Shown here: positions 42,301-54,114 of the stretch, piece by piece
How the letters are laid out: each line of letters opens with the position of its first letter
Numbering within the stretch: the stretch's first letter is position 1
Source: Protea cynaroides
Taxonomy: Eukaryota > Streptophyta > Magnoliopsida > Proteales > Proteaceae
NCBI GenBank assembly: GCA_028583415.1
Contig: CM053266.1
Location: 34,963,758 to 35,027,757 of the forward strand
Length of the DNA: 64,000 bases
Reading direction: 5' to 3'
The notes under the pieces: model-generated
Seen by the model: only the letters and a program-made list of their open reading frames with translations
The model's database searches: none
What the model was told of the DNA's origin: nothing
Program-made: the position numbers and the translations under genes

Positions 42301-42465
42301 AAGACTCATTTTTCCCACTTCTTTCCTCTTTTTTTTTACTTTCCTCCACTGCTTCTTCTCCAAATTTCTTCTAGGGTTCGATTTTCAGTTGTTATTTTCC
42401 AAATCTCGCCACCAAAGTGTTGTTGGAGGCTCCATTTCACCAAATCCCTCCACCAAATAGTTGAG
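42301..42465 (+). other. hAT-3 5' untranslated exon-like region
   Basis: Pyrimidine-rich segment, then TTTCTTCTAGGGTTCGATTT and CCACCAAATAGTTGAG|GTATGA, which looks like a splice donor. The same region of hAT-2 lies inverted at 47183-47335. Confidence 0.55.
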
Positions 42466-42473
42466 GTATGATC
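42466..42473. repeat. hAT-2 target-site duplication (left)
   Basis: GGTATGAT, repeated at 47547-47554. Confidence 0.9.
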
Positions 42474-42984
42474 ATAGTTCGAAACCTTGGATCTCGAGGG
42501 TGTTTCGACCCTTGAGAAAACCGAGGTTAACAAGATCTCGGTAAGAGATCTCAGCGAGAACCTGCAGAAACTCCCAAAGGGTAAAAATGGGAGTTTCGAC
42601 ACATTTTTTTTTTTTTTTTTGTGGTTTAAGCCATTTTTTGATGTTTTAAGGCCATTTTAAAGCCATTTTAAGGCTATATATTGCAATAAAATACTTATTT
42701 AATATATATAAACACATTTGAAGCATAAAAAGTAATCACATTGTCGGAAAATCATACTTTCATAAATCATAAATCCCACAAAATGACATAACTCACTAGT
42801 GCTCATTATATGAAAGGCTTAAATGCTCAAAATGAAATAATACATTCCCATCAGTCCATCCCAATGTTTAATCATATGTAGAGTGGCGTGCAAGTTCCAT
42901 CTGATCAGATTGACTTTGGTGAAGAAAATATATCTCAGTCTGATAAACAAAGTCCTGTCACGACATCCTTCGGCTATAGAAGGT

Positions 42985-44318
42985 CTAGTAGTCTTCCACA
43001 TATTTCTCATACAAATGATCCGGGAAGTTTCTAAAGATACCTAACCTTGGATACAATTCACTATAATGTGGAATAAAGTGAGCATATATTGGCTGGTGTA
43101 GGGGCATAGTTCTCTGCAAATTCGGGACTGAAAAGAGACTATCCACAAAGTTTGAGTCAGTCTGTAATGTAGCATTACTAGTATCAGCGGAATAATCATA
43201 CGCACTTCCCATCATGCGATCATCATCACCGGAATAAGAACCATATGCCGAAGTGGTGCCAAATCCATGAGCACTCCACTACCCCTGCTCCCGTCCACTG
43301 CTACCCTCAATGCTCAGTCCTCCAAAGCTTGTGGACATGCTATCAATTTCAACATCAGGCATAATATCAGGATTAGGAACGATGTCAAAGAAACAATCTT
43401 CTTTTTCTTCCACTGGTTGCAAAGGGCGTTCCCGTTGACGAGACCTACGTGTATACCAGTCGTAGGCCTTGATGAAGATGAGCGTCCACCATGATCTGGA
43501 TCCTGTGTAGCATGTGTACACTGACTCTCGCCGGTCCATCTAATAACGGGTACAGTAGGTCTAGGATCACCACCACCACCACCCTCATTACAACCACCAC
43601 TACCATCGTCACCACTATTATCATCACCACTACTATCAAAAGCTGACCAGCCACTTTGATCCATTGTATCATCATCGCCTTCTGGGTTACTACCAGCTGG
43701 GGGATCAAAAGGTTGAGGCGACTGTGTATGTACACAACCCTCATCCGAGGACAAAAACCCCTCGAGATTAGAACCCATCGGAGCAGACACTGTGGGGTTG
43801 GGCATCCCACCAGGCTCATCCATCACTGGAACTGCTCTGTCTCTCACCCATTCAACATAGGGATCCTCCTCATCTGAAGATAGTTGGAAGACGTCGGCTA
43901 GCTCGATCAGCTCTTGTTCATTTCTTTGTTCAAACTTCAAGCACTGTATCCTCAGTTTCATGTTATAATGGGCATACACCAAATCATTTAGCCGTTGAGA
44001 GCCCAATTTATTCTGCTTTTTTGAATGGATAAGGAAAAAGGTACTCCAATTTCGTTCACACCCAGATGCAGAACATGTTTGAGATAGGACTTTGATTGCT
44101 ATTCTCCTTAACTCAGCTGCATGCTCGCCATACAACCACCACTCAGCTGCACAAAAAGAAGAACACATTTTAATACACATTAAATAAGATATGTTACTTG
44201 AAAATTTCAATTTCCATAATTCCATACCAGGATCGGTCTTATATCGTCCAGCCACTGCGGTGAGAGTTCCAAAACTCCCAAGACCATCTCTGAACATTTT
44301 AATCGACTCCCATTTCAA
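42985..44318 (-). pseudogene. hAT-2 dimerisation domain and C-terminal extension
   Basis: From about 44160 it encodes WWLYGEHAAELRRIAIKVLS, SASGCERNWSTFFLIHSKKQ and LNDLVYAHYNMKLR, the hATC dimerisation region. The extension follows: SSDEEDPYVEWVRDRAVPVM, a Ser/Asp/Gly-rich run (GDDNSGDDGSGGCNEGGGGG), CTHATQDPDHGG, MPDVEIDSMSTSFGGLSIEG, SNFVDSLFSVPNLQ and an end YPRLGIFRNFPDHLYEKYVE. One frameshift lies near 43450. Longest open hAT frame of the window. Confidence 0.82.
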
Positions 44319-46339
44319 AATTTATAACCATTAGCCATTGTAATATATGGATATTCAAATAATTCAGCACTTAAACCATAAAACTCACCTCCAGATTGAC
44401 CAATGCTTGTACAGTATAATCTAGCACCAACTTTGCCATAACATCTTTTACCACACCGATAAGGTCAGAATTGAGTCCAAGCACATGTGAATATTGATAC
44501 TTGGGGTTCAAATAGTATGCTGCAAAATATGAGTCGCCAGATTAAAATATAATACTAACTATTAAGTGGAACTAAATTAAAGACATTATTAAATATACAC
44601 ACCAGCCTCATGCAATGGGTGCATTAGCTGACTCTCCTATCGATTTTTGATAATCTTCACAAAATGTTCGTTTCCACATGGAAGCACAACTTTTATATGG
44701 TCCTTCAACATATCCATGGCAGCATATAAATGTGGCATGGTAGCTTGGAATGTTGTATCTACTGATCTCAGCACCTTCACCACTAGCTTTAGAATTTTGA
44801 CTACATCCTTCAGCGTTCTACAAAATTTCTCTGAAGATATAGTAGTCTATGCTTGAACCCCAACAGGAGAGCTGGACTCCCTCCACCCAAACGAGTCCTC
44901 AGACGCAAACATCGATATGAGGCCTACCATTTTTGCCTGAAAGCTCTTTAGTGCTATGTAGTTGGTAGCAAATCTGATAATGCCAAGTCTTACCAAGTCC
45001 CCTCCACATATCTCACTTAGCAAGTTCAAAGAATAGCCATAGTTGTATACAAATGTTGTCACCTGGCATGCTTGTTCAACCACTTGCTTACTTTTAGGAT
45101 CTTGCCCATGCCCTTCAACATCAAGTCAATGCAATGGGCAGCACATGGAGTCCAGAAAAGGTTATAGTTAGTAATCATCATCTCTCCTGCCTTCTTGTAG
45201 TTGCTGCCATTATCTGTCACAATTTGCACCACATTTGTAGCACAAACTTCATCCACCACTGTCTGTAGCAATTCATAAATGTAGTTAGCATCTTTTGTGA
45301 ATGCAGATGCATCCACAAACTTCAAGAATGATGTCTTCCCATCACTGTAGACCATGAAGTTGATGATGGACTTTCTAGTGGGATCAGTCCAACCATCACA
45401 CATAATAGTGATCCCATATGTACCCCAATTATTCCTTAACCATTTTATCCATACTTTTAGCTCTTTTTTTAATTCTTGGGAGATATATATTTATCACTTC
45501 ATATGGAGTGGGGGCTTTAACACCAGGACCATCCTGAGCAACTGCATCAAAGAAAGGCTGATAGTATGGACCAACACTGGCATTTGCTGGGATACTATTA
45601 TAGATGGACCACCTAGCATAGGCATCCCCAATAAATTCTTTTGTACCCTTCTAGTTGCACATACTCTTCAGTCTCCTCTGCTTGGCGCCAGCTTTCCTAA
45701 AAACTACTGGATCCTGCTGTAGGATCTCAACATTATCCTCATCCGTAGCAGTAACAACTGCAGGTGGTGGTGCCTATGGTTGTGCTCTAGTACTTTTTAA
45801 TCTTCTAAACATAGAAGCCAACCCCCCTTACTCCGTGTTTGTGGTTCTTCAGGTTGCTGAAATGATCCACTACCACCTGGCCCTAAGTCTCTTTGCCTCA
45901 ACCTTTCCATGTCCATCTCATGGCTGACTTTACTAGCCATTGTTGTCCATCTCAAATCCCTGGCCTCTTGCTCAGTCATACCCCTGGTATCTATACCATC
46001 ATCATCTGAACTATCATCATCCAAACCACGCATTGTGCCTCGGATTGCTTCCTCAAATTGTTGTTCACTTTTTCTTTATGTCTTTCTTTGCTGACCTCCC
46101 TCCATCTGTGTAGCTATGGCCCTAGTAATCTCCACAGGAACTATAGCACACTTTGCCACATTTGTAGAAGTCCCAATCAAGTGTTGCTTAAGTCTGCTAA
46201 TCCCACCAGACATAGGCTTCTTCGCACAGAATTTGCATTGGGTCATCTTTCTATCACCGTCAATGGCAGTACAATACTGCCAAGATATGTCAGTACGACC
46301 AGCATCACCACCTCCCTCACGAGAACCCGAAACAGCCAT
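44319..46339 (-). pseudogene. hAT-2 transposase N-terminal and catalytic part
   Basis: ATG 46339: MAVSGSREGGGDAGRTDISW. The BED finger is CKFCAKK...LKQHLIG...KCAIVP. Then RGLDDDSSDDDGIDTRGMTE near 46030, MCDGWTDPTRKSIINFMVYS near 45400, QIVTDNGSNYKKA near 45215 (catalytic-type Asp retained), CAAHCIDLMLKGMGKILKVS and ATNYIALKSFQAK. Frames are separated by intron-like gaps and a few breaks. BED, DUF659 and the linker are all present. Confidence 0.82.
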
Positions 46340-46827
46340 TATATTTAAAACAAGACATTGTTACATAAGATGATAAACAGAGATATTTAAATCAATAGAT
46401 TTATAATAATAAAACATAAAATGGAAGAACATAAAAGTATCAAATATGCAAATACAACTCTAAACACATTGAAATTATTTTTAAAATTTTAAAACTATTT
46501 TATAAGAAAACAGAATATTTTTCCTAATTTTACATAATTATTTAGATATTATTATTAATTTTGGATATCAAATAAAAATAATTTATTTTTCCAAAAATAT
46601 ATCCGACAACATGAAACCATATAATGGCCAAGGGTGTTCAACATATATTATTTTGAACACCAACAGATAAGTATTAATATTTTTTTATTAAAATTTCATT
46701 GCTGAAAAATAGGATTTATTAATTAAAAAATTCATAAAAATATGTACAGAAAAAAAAAACTGAAACCATGGCCGTGTAGATCGGCCAACGGTGTTCAACA
46801 TATATTATTTTGAATGTAAACCGATTA

Positions 46828-46832
46828 ATATT

Positions 46833-46886
<54 letters not shown>
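46828..46886. repeat. (TA)n microsatellite
   Basis: Uninterrupted TA run of about 25 units inside the hAT-2 leader. Confidence 0.95.
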
Positions 46887-46889
<3 letters not shown>

Positions 46890-47335
46890 GAAAAAAAATG
46901 AAGCCTTGGCCGCGTAGATCGGCCGATGGTGTTCATCATATAATATTTTCAACATCTAATTAATATTTATCATATTTTTTAAATTTTTAATTGCTAGAAA
47001 TTACCTCTTTTTTTAACAGAAAATCAAAATAAAAAACATATATGCAAAAAAATAATTTTGAAAGGGTGAGGTTGTAGATCGGTCTAATGACTCTCACATA
47101 TATAAATTTCATGATGATCCAACATATATTAAACATATTCATGTAAAAAAGTAAGTTTCAGGGAAAAAAAATACCACAACTATTTGGTGGAAAAATTTGG
47201 TAAAATGGAGCCTCCAACAACTAAATCTCGGCAAGATTTGGAAAGAGCAGCTCAAAATCGAACCCTAGAAGAAATTTGGAGAAGAAACAGTGGAGAAATG
47301 TAAGAAAAGAGAAGAAAGAAGATGAAGAAATGAGT

Positions 47336-47546
47336 CTTGGTCGAGATTTCAACCGAGATTCATACTTAAAAGGCTGAACCAGTTCGAAACTAGTTCAAAA
47401 GGTCGAGACCAGTTGAAACTGGATATTTCGAGATCAGTTCGAAACTAGTCGAGACCAGTCGAAACAAGTCAAGACCCAGTTTCGACCCTAGTTCTCGCCT
47501 CGACTCCCAGTTGAGACCAGCGAGAAGGTCGAGATCTCGACCCATG
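47336..47546 (-). repeat. hAT-2 5' subterminal array
   Basis: GAACCAGTTCGAAACTAGTTC, GGTCGAGACCAG and similar units up to the terminal CCCATG. Confidence 0.8.
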
Positions 47547-47554
47547 GGTATGAT
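47547..47554. repeat. hAT-2 target-site duplication (right)
   Basis: GGTATGAT, matching 42466-42473. Confidence 0.9.
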
Positions 47555-48268
47555 TTTTTTTTCCCTAAAACTTACTTTTTTACATGAAAATGTTCAATAC
47601 ATGTTGGATCATCATGAAATTTATATATGTGAGAGTCTTGAGCCCGATCTACAACCACACCCTTTTGAAATTATTTTTATGCATATATATTTATTATTTT
47701 GATTTTCTGTTTAAAAAAACTATTTTCCAGCAATTAAAAAATGAAAAAAATATGATAAATATTAATTAGATGGTGTTCAAAATAATATATGATGAACACC
47801 GTTGGCCGATCTACGCAGTCACGGTTTCAGTTTTTTTTTTTCTGTACATATTTTTATTTTTTTGAATTTCTGATTAATAAATCTTATTTTTCAGCAATAA
47901 AAAATTAATGCAAAAAATATTAATACCTATTTGTTGGTGTTCAAAATAATATATGTTGAACATCATTGGGCAATCTACAGTTCCATGTTGTCGGATTATA
48001 TTTTTGGAAAAAATAATTATTTTTATGTAATATCCAAAATTAATAATAATATCTAAATAATTCTGTAAATTAGAAAAAATTAGGAAAAACATTCTGTTTT
48101 CTTTTAAAATAGGTTTAAAATTTTGAAAAGTAATTTCAATGTGTTTTGAGTTGCATTCGCATATTTGATGCTTTTATGTTCTTCCATTTTAAGTTTTATT
48201 ATAATAAATTTATTGATTTATGTTTCTCTATTTATCATCTTATGTAACAGTTCTTCGTTCTAAATATA
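47555..48268 (+). other. hAT-3 leader intron-like region
   Basis: AT-rich. The inverted counterpart in hAT-2 is about 46340-47180. Shared motifs include GTTGGATCATCATGAAATT and GAACACCGTTGGCCGATCTA. No gene. Confidence 0.6.
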
Positions 48269-49990
48269 ATGGCTGCTTCGGGTTCTCGTGAGGGAGGTTG
48301 TGATGTTGGCCGTACTGATTTGGCTTGGCAATATTGTACTGCCATTGCCGGTGATAGATAGAAGACCCAATGCAAATTTTGTGGGAAGAAGCTTATGTCT
48401 GGTGGGATTACCAAACTTAAGCAACACTTGAATGGGACTTCTACAGATATGGCGAAATGTGCTACGCTTCCTGTGGAGATTACCAGGGCTATAGCTGCAC
48501 AGATAAAGGGAAGACAGCAAAGAAGGGTTGAAAAAGAAAAAAGTAAAATGCAATTTGAGGATACAGTTTGAGGCATGGTGCGTGGTTTGGATAATGATTC
48601 TTCAGATGATGATGGTATAGATACCACATGTATGATTAAGCAAGAGGCTATAAATGTGAAACGGGCTACAATGGCTAGTAAAGTCACCCTTGAAACGGAC
48701 CAGGATAGGTTGAGGCAAACAGCCTTAAGGCAAGTGACAGTGGATCATTTTAACAGCCTCAACCACAAACACAGAGTAAGGAAGGTTGGCTTCTATGTTT
48801 AGAAGATCACAAAGTACTAGAGCACAACTCTAGCACCACCTGCAAGGGATGAGGATTATGTTGAGATTCTACAGCAAGATCCAGCAGTATTTAGGAAGGC
48901 AGACGCCAAGCAGAAGAGACTGAAGAGTATGTGGAACTGGAAGGGTACAAAAGAATTTGTTGGAGATGCCTTTGCTAGGTGGTCCATCTTTAATAGTATC
49001 CCAGCAAATGCCAGTGGTGGCCCATACTATCAGCCCTTGTTTGATACAATTGCTAAGGCTGGTCCTGGGGTTAAAGTCCCTACTGCATATGGAGTCATGA
49101 ATGTGCATCTCCCAAGAATTAAAAAAAACTAGAAGTATGGATAGAAGGGTTAAAGAGTAACTGGGGTACATATAGGGTGATTATTATGTGTGATGGTTGG
49201 ACTGGTCCCACTAGAAAGTTCACCATCAACATCATGGTCTACAGTGATGGCAAGACATCATTCTTGAAGTCTATTGATGCATCTGCTGTCACAAAAGATG
49301 CTAACTACATTTATGGATTACTGCAGACAGTGGTAGATGAAGTTGGGGCTACCAATGTGGTGTAAATTGTGACACACAATGGTAGCAACTACAAGAAAGC
49401 AGAAGAGATGATGATGACTAATATGAGTTAAAATCTCTTTTGGACTCCATATGCTGTCCATTGCAATGACTAGATGTTAAAAGACATGGGCAAGATCCAG
49501 AAAGTAAAGCTAGTGGTTAAACAAGCACGCCAGATGACAACATTTGTATACAACCATGGCTATTCTTTGAACTTGCTGAGAGAGAGATGTGGAGGGGACT
49601 TCATCAGACCTGGCGTTGCCAGACTTGCCACTAACCACATAACACTGAAGAGCTTTGAGGCAAAGATGGTAGGCCTCAGATTGATGTTTGCATCTGAAAA
49701 CTGGTTTGGCTAAAGGGAGTACAGCTCTCCTAGTAGGGTTGAAGCACAGACTACTATAGCTTCAGAGGAATTTTGCAGAACGCTGAAGGATGTAGTCAGA
49801 ATTCTAAAGCCAGTGGTGAAGATGCTGAGATTAGTGGATATAGCATTTTAGCCCACCATACCACATTTATATGCTCCCATGGATATGTTGAAGGGCCGTA
49901 TAAAAGTTGTGCTTCCACGTGGAAACAAAAGTTTTTGAAGTTTATCAAAGATCGATGGGAGAGTTAGATGATGCACCCATTGCATAAGGT
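48269..49990 (+). pseudogene. hAT-3 transposase N-terminal and catalytic part
   Basis: ATG 48269: MAASGSREGGCDVGRTDLAW. A stop follows within the BED region, then CKFCGKKLMSGGITKLKQHL. RGLDNDSSDDDGIDT, MWNWKGTKEFVGDAFARWSI, IMCDGWTGPTRKFTINIMVY, VVDEVGATNVV, TTFVYNHGYSLNLLRERCGG and VGLRLMFASENWFG parallel hAT-2 closely. More than ten stops or frameshifts make it clearly dead. In VTHNGSNYKKA the catalytic-type Asp is His. Confidence 0.85.
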
Positions 49991-50069
49991 TGGTGAGTAT
50001 ATTTAATAATGTCTTTAATTTAGTTCCGCTTAGTACTAGATTTTAATCTGGCGACTCATATTTTGCAGC

Positions 50070-51635
50070 ATACTATTTGAACCCCAAGTATCAATATTCA
50101 CATGTGCTTGGGCTCAATTTTGATCTTATCAATGTTGTAAAAGATGTTGTGGCAAAATTGGTGCCAGATTATACAGTACAAGCACTTGTCAACCTGGAGG
50201 TGAGTTGTATGGTTTAAGTGCTGAATTATTTAAATATCCATCTATTACAATGGCTAATGGTTATAAATTTCAAATGGGTGTAGATTAAAACGTTCAGAGA
50301 TGCTCTTGGAGTTTTGGAACTCCCGCCGCAATGGCTAGACGAGATAAGACCGATCCTGGTATGGAATTATGGAAACTGAAATTTTCAAGTAACATATCTT
50401 ATTTAATATGTGTATTAAAATATGTTCTTCTTCTTGTGCAGCTAAGTGGTGGTTGTTATATGGCGTGCATGCAGCCGAGTTGAGGAGGATAACAATCAGA
50501 GTCCCATCTCAGACATGTTCTGTATCTGGGTATGAGCGAAACTGGAGTATCTTCTCCCTTATCTATTCAAAGAGGCAGAATAGATTAGGCTCTCAGCTAA
50601 ATGACTTAGTGTACGCCCATTACAACATGAGACTGAGGGTCTGCGCTTGAAGTATGAACAAAAAAATGAGCAAGATCTGATCGAGCTAGCCAACGTCTTC
50701 CAGCTATCTTCAGATGAGGAGGATCCCTATGTGGAATGGGTGCGAGACAGAGCAATACCAGTGATGTATGTGCCTGGTGGGATGCCCGACCCCACTATGG
50801 TTGCTCCGATAGGTTCTAATCTTGAGAGGTTTCTGTCCTTGGATGAGGGTCGTGTACACGTACAGTCGCCTCGAGCATTTGACCCCCCAGCCAGTAGTGA
50901 CCCAAAAGAAGGTGATGATACAATTGATCAGAGTGGCTGGTCAGCTTCTGATAGTGGTGGTGGTAATGGTGATGGTGATGGTGATGAAGGTGGTGGTAGT
51001 GGTGGTGGTGGTGGTGGTGGTGGTGGTTATGATAGTGGTGGTGGTGGTGGTCATCCTAGACCAACTGTACCCATTATTAAATGGACTAGCGAGAGTCAGT
51101 ATACACAAGCTACACAGGATCCAGACTATGGTGGGCGTGCATCTTCATCACGGCCTACGACTACGTATACACATAGGTCTCGTCAACGGGAACGCCCTTT
51201 GCAACCAATGGAAGAAGACGACGATCACTTCACTGAGGTCGTTCCTGATCTTGATATTATGCCTGATGTTGAAATTGATAGCATGTCCACAAGCTTTGGA
51301 GGACTGAGCATTGAGGGTAGCAGTGGACAGGAGCAGGGGCAGTGGAATGCTCATGGATTTGGCACTACTTCGGTGTACGGATCTTATTCCGGTGATGATG
51401 ACTGCATGATGGAGAGTGCACAAGATTATTCTGCTGATGCTAATAATGCAACTTCACAGACTAGCTCCAACTTTGTGGATAGTCTCTTTTCAGTCCCGAA
51501 TTTCCAGAGAACCACGCCCCCCACCAACCAGTGTACTCTTACTTCACTCCACATTATATTGAATTGTATCCAAGGTTAGGTATTTTTAGAAACTTCCTGG
51601 ATATTGTGTATAACAAATATGTAAAAGACTACTAG
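50070..51635 (+). pseudogene. hAT-3 dimerisation domain and C-terminal extension
   Basis: Dimerisation: WWLLYGVHAAELRRITIRVP, SGYERNWSIFSLIYSKRQNR and LNDLVYAHYNMRLR. From 50647 a frame of 310 codons covers the extension: LSSDEEDPYVEWVRDRAIPV, a long Gly/Gly-Asp run (GGGSGGGGGGGGGYDSGGGG), QATQDPDYGG, RSRQRERPLQPMEEDDDHF, MPDVEIDSMSTSFGGLSIEG and SNFVDSLFSVPNFQ. After a frameshift it ends YPRLGIFRNFLDIVYNKYVK. Confidence 0.83.
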
Positions 51636-51999
51636 ACCTTCTATAGCAACAGGATGTCGTGGTAGGACTTTGTTTATCAGACCGAGATATATTTTCATCA
51701 ACAAAATAAATCTGACCAGATGGAACCTGCACGCTACTCTACATATGACATTGCGATGGACTGATGTGAAGGTCTTATTTCATTTTGAGTATTTAAGTCT
51801 TTTAGATAATGAGCACTTGTGAATTATGTCATTTTGTGGGATTTATGATTTAGGAATATATGATTTTCCAACAAATTACTTTTTATGCTTCAAATGTGTT
51901 TATATATGTAAAATTAGTATTTACCTTCTATATATGGCTTAAAATGGCCTTAAAACATAAAAAAAGGCTTAAAACCATATAAAAACCTGTCAAAACTCC

Positions 52000-52107
52000 C
52001 ATTTTTACCCCTTGGGAGTTTCAATAGGTTCTCGCCGACCGAGACCTCAGTAATCTCGGTTTTCTCAAGGGTCAAGACACCCTCAAGTTCCAAGATTTTG
52101 AACCTTG
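52000..52107 (+). repeat. hAT-3 3' subterminal array and terminus
   Basis: TTCTCGCCGACCGAGACCTC, TCTCGGTTTTCTC and GGTCAAGACACCCTC units, ending TTTTGAACCTTG. Confidence 0.7.
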
Positions 52108-52115
52108 ATGAAAAC
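52108..52115. repeat. hAT-3 target-site duplication (right)
   Basis: ATGAAAAC, matching 41700-41707. Its last two bases begin the right ACCAC of solo LTR-1 (52114-52118). Confidence 0.9.
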
Positions 52116-52118
52116 CAC

Positions 52119-52906
52119 CCTTGAGAAATCATTAGGCATTTCAATGTGGTCAGATTTGGTCATGAGAAAACAAGAGGGAGTATTGATGATAGTTCTATGG
52201 GTTTCTTCTTGACTTGTTAAATGTCAACTTAAAATGGGTTGTACTGAAATTCAATTGGAATCACAGAAGATTGGGTTATCAAAGGGTTTGCAGTAAGTTT
52301 GATAAAGCACTCATCAACGACAAATGGACTTCTACTTTCCGTTCTTCAAAGTCTCTTTTTAACTCTTTTGGGATATCGGAGCCCATACCGATTCACTTGA
52401 ATCACCTCACAATCAGCCCATACGTTTCTTTTGATCCTAAGCCGTTCAAGTTCTTTGACATATGGGCGGCTCACAAAGATTTCCAGCTGATTGTGAAAAA
52501 TGCCTGGAAAAAACCCTTCAAAGCTAGTCATCGTCCTCTGATTCGTTTGCCCTGAAGTTGAGGGAGGTCATGCGTGTGTTATGTAATTGGAATAAAAGCA
52601 CCTTTGGAAACATCTCCAGGGCCTCTCAGAACTGCAGAGACAAGCTGAAATCTGTCCAACTTCGGCTCCAGAGTGCTACAGGTGATCATTCCCTAATCAT
52701 GGAAGAGCGACTAATCCCTCAAGTTGGCTTCCTTGCTCTCTCAGGAAGAGAATTTCTTCAAGCAGAAATACAGGACAAACTAGTTAAAGTTGGGAGACAA
52801 GAACTCGGGCTATTTCCATAGGTCTTTGAAATCTAACCAGAATAGGAATTTGATCTCTTCCTTGCGCACTAGTGATGGTTCCCCCCCCCCTCTTCAAGCT
52901 GTCAAC
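52119..52906 (+). pseudogene. LINE-2, segment 2: endonuclease end and linker to RT
   Basis: DFNVVRFGHEKTRGSIDDSS continues the endonuclease from 39067. Then VNLKWVVLKFNWNHRRLGYQ, CSKFDKALINDKWTSTF, KPFKFFDIWAAHKDFQLIVK, VLCNWNKSTFGNISRASQNC, and FHRSLKSNQNRNLISSLRTS near 52815. These are typical of plant L1-type LINE ORF2 between endonuclease and RT. Interrupted by solo LTR-2. Confidence 0.85.
52902..52906. repeat. Solo LTR-2 target-site duplication (left)
   Basis: TCAAC, repeated at 55316-55320. Confidence 0.9.
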
Positions 52907-53497
52907 TGTCACACCCTATTCCGGTTAGACCGGATGTGTGAAGGGGGATCGCCCACTGGCGATCTCAGCTCACCCAAAATCCTACACAAGCACTGTACAC
53001 CCAAACCACCATCTCAAACATGACATAGTATTACCACAATCAGAGGAATAAGAAAAATAACAGCGGAAGACTTTAATATATCAAATCATAAGTGTGATGA
53101 CATCTAAATGTTATATATAAATCAGACTGTTCGTTATGTCTTTACATCATCAGTGTACCCAAAACATATTCCTTTACAAAACCCACATTTACAAGTATAC
53201 TCGAATATGTATAAGGGAAAACAAAAAGAAACAACCGCACACCACAAAGCTGACCACGTAGAATTAGGGGCCACCATAAGCGCAGGCAGGCACTGGCACA
53301 CACCCCCATGAAACTCCTCAAGGGGTATCTCTGCGTCACCAATGCTCGCCACAATAGCTGCAGGAGGATCCAAGAACTTAGTAAGAGTCTCGTGTCCTGC
53401 AGGAACATCTAAAAACAACGATAAATCGAGGGGTGAGCAAACCACAGCTCAGTGAGGGAAATCAAGCATAGAATCCAGCAATGCATGAGTAAATTTA

Positions 53498-53505
53498 GTT
53501 AAATC
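53498..53505. repeat. hAT MITE-2 target-site duplication (left)
   Basis: GTTAAATC, repeated at 54107-54114. Confidence 0.9.
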
Positions 53506-54106
53506 CAGTGTTTTAAGGCGAGATCTCGAAGATCTCAAGGGGCTCGAGACGAGATCTTGCCTCGATACAGTGTATCGACTATCTCGACCATTTCTCGAGC
53601 TGGTCTCGACATTTTCGACTAGTTCTTGACTGGTCTCGACATAATGTATGAATTATGATTGTATAGTCTACTCGACTACTTTGGGTTTTTTTTCCTATGA
53701 CAATTAACTAATTAAGTGTTATTATGTTTATTCTTCTCCTAAAATATCATTTTACTGGCTCATTTGGTCTTCTGTGATCTTCTAATAGTATCACATTATG
53801 TAGAATAGCCAATATTACCCTAGGTTTACATTTAAATTTCAAACCGCACTGCCAAACATGGGTATAAACCCAAACAACCACCATGTGATTATTTATACAG
53901 TTTTATGGTTTAAATATGTTTATATATGCTAGAATAGGGTTCCCCCAAAGTATAAAGCTTTAAAATGGTCATTTTAGGGTCAAAATACACATTTTAAACC
54001 TTCACGGCTTTTGTGCAGTGTCTCGCCAAGATCTCGACCGAGATTTCTGAGATCTCGGTTTCTCAGAGGGTCGAGACACCCTCGAGACTCGAGATTTCGA
54101 ACTATG
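53506..54106. mobile_element. hAT-type non-autonomous element (601 bp) in solo LTR-2
   Basis: Starts CAGTGTTTTAAGGCGAG and ends AGATTTCGAACTATG. The 8-bp TSD is GTTAAATC. Both ends have CGAGATCTCG/TCTCGACC arrays. The interior (AACCACCATGTG..., TTATGGTTTAAATATG) resembles the 3' region of hAT-4, so it is a deletion derivative of that group. Confidence 0.9.
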
Positions 54107-54114
54107 GTTAAATC
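54107..54114. repeat. hAT MITE-2 target-site duplication (right)
   Basis: GTTAAATC, matching 53498-53505. Confidence 0.9.

Larger units (their letters stand above)
42474..47546 (-). mobile_element. hAT-2: near-complete hAT transposon nested in hAT-3, inverted
   Basis: 5073 bp. On the plus strand it starts CATAGTTCGAAACC and ends TCTCGACCCATG, an imperfect inverted terminus. The 8-bp TSD is GGTATGAT. It encodes a hAT transposase on the minus strand and is a close relative of its host hAT-3. It inserted at the presumed splice donor of the hAT-3 leader exon. Confidence 0.92.
41708..52107 (+). mobile_element. hAT-3: hAT transposon containing hAT-2
   Basis: Starts CATGGTTCAAAAACTTGG and ends AGATTTTGAACCTTG. 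The inverted terminus is CA(T/A)GGTTCAAAA and the 8-bp TSD is ATGAAAAC. Without hAT-2 (and its 8-bp TSD copy) the element is about 5.3 kb: 41708-42473 and 47555-52107. It encodes BED, DUF659 and hATC regions plus the C-terminal extension, with many stops. Confidence 0.92.

Noticed and set aside
46838..46886. Tyr/Ile repeat peptides over TA runs (also at 55925-55982)
   Set aside because: Artefacts of TA microsatellites.
43445..51307. Hydrophobic Val/Leu-rich frames in the hAT C-terminal regions
   Set aside because: These are out-of-frame readings of the Gly/Asp/Ser-rich extension (GGT/GAT repeats). The real frames align among the four hAT copies.
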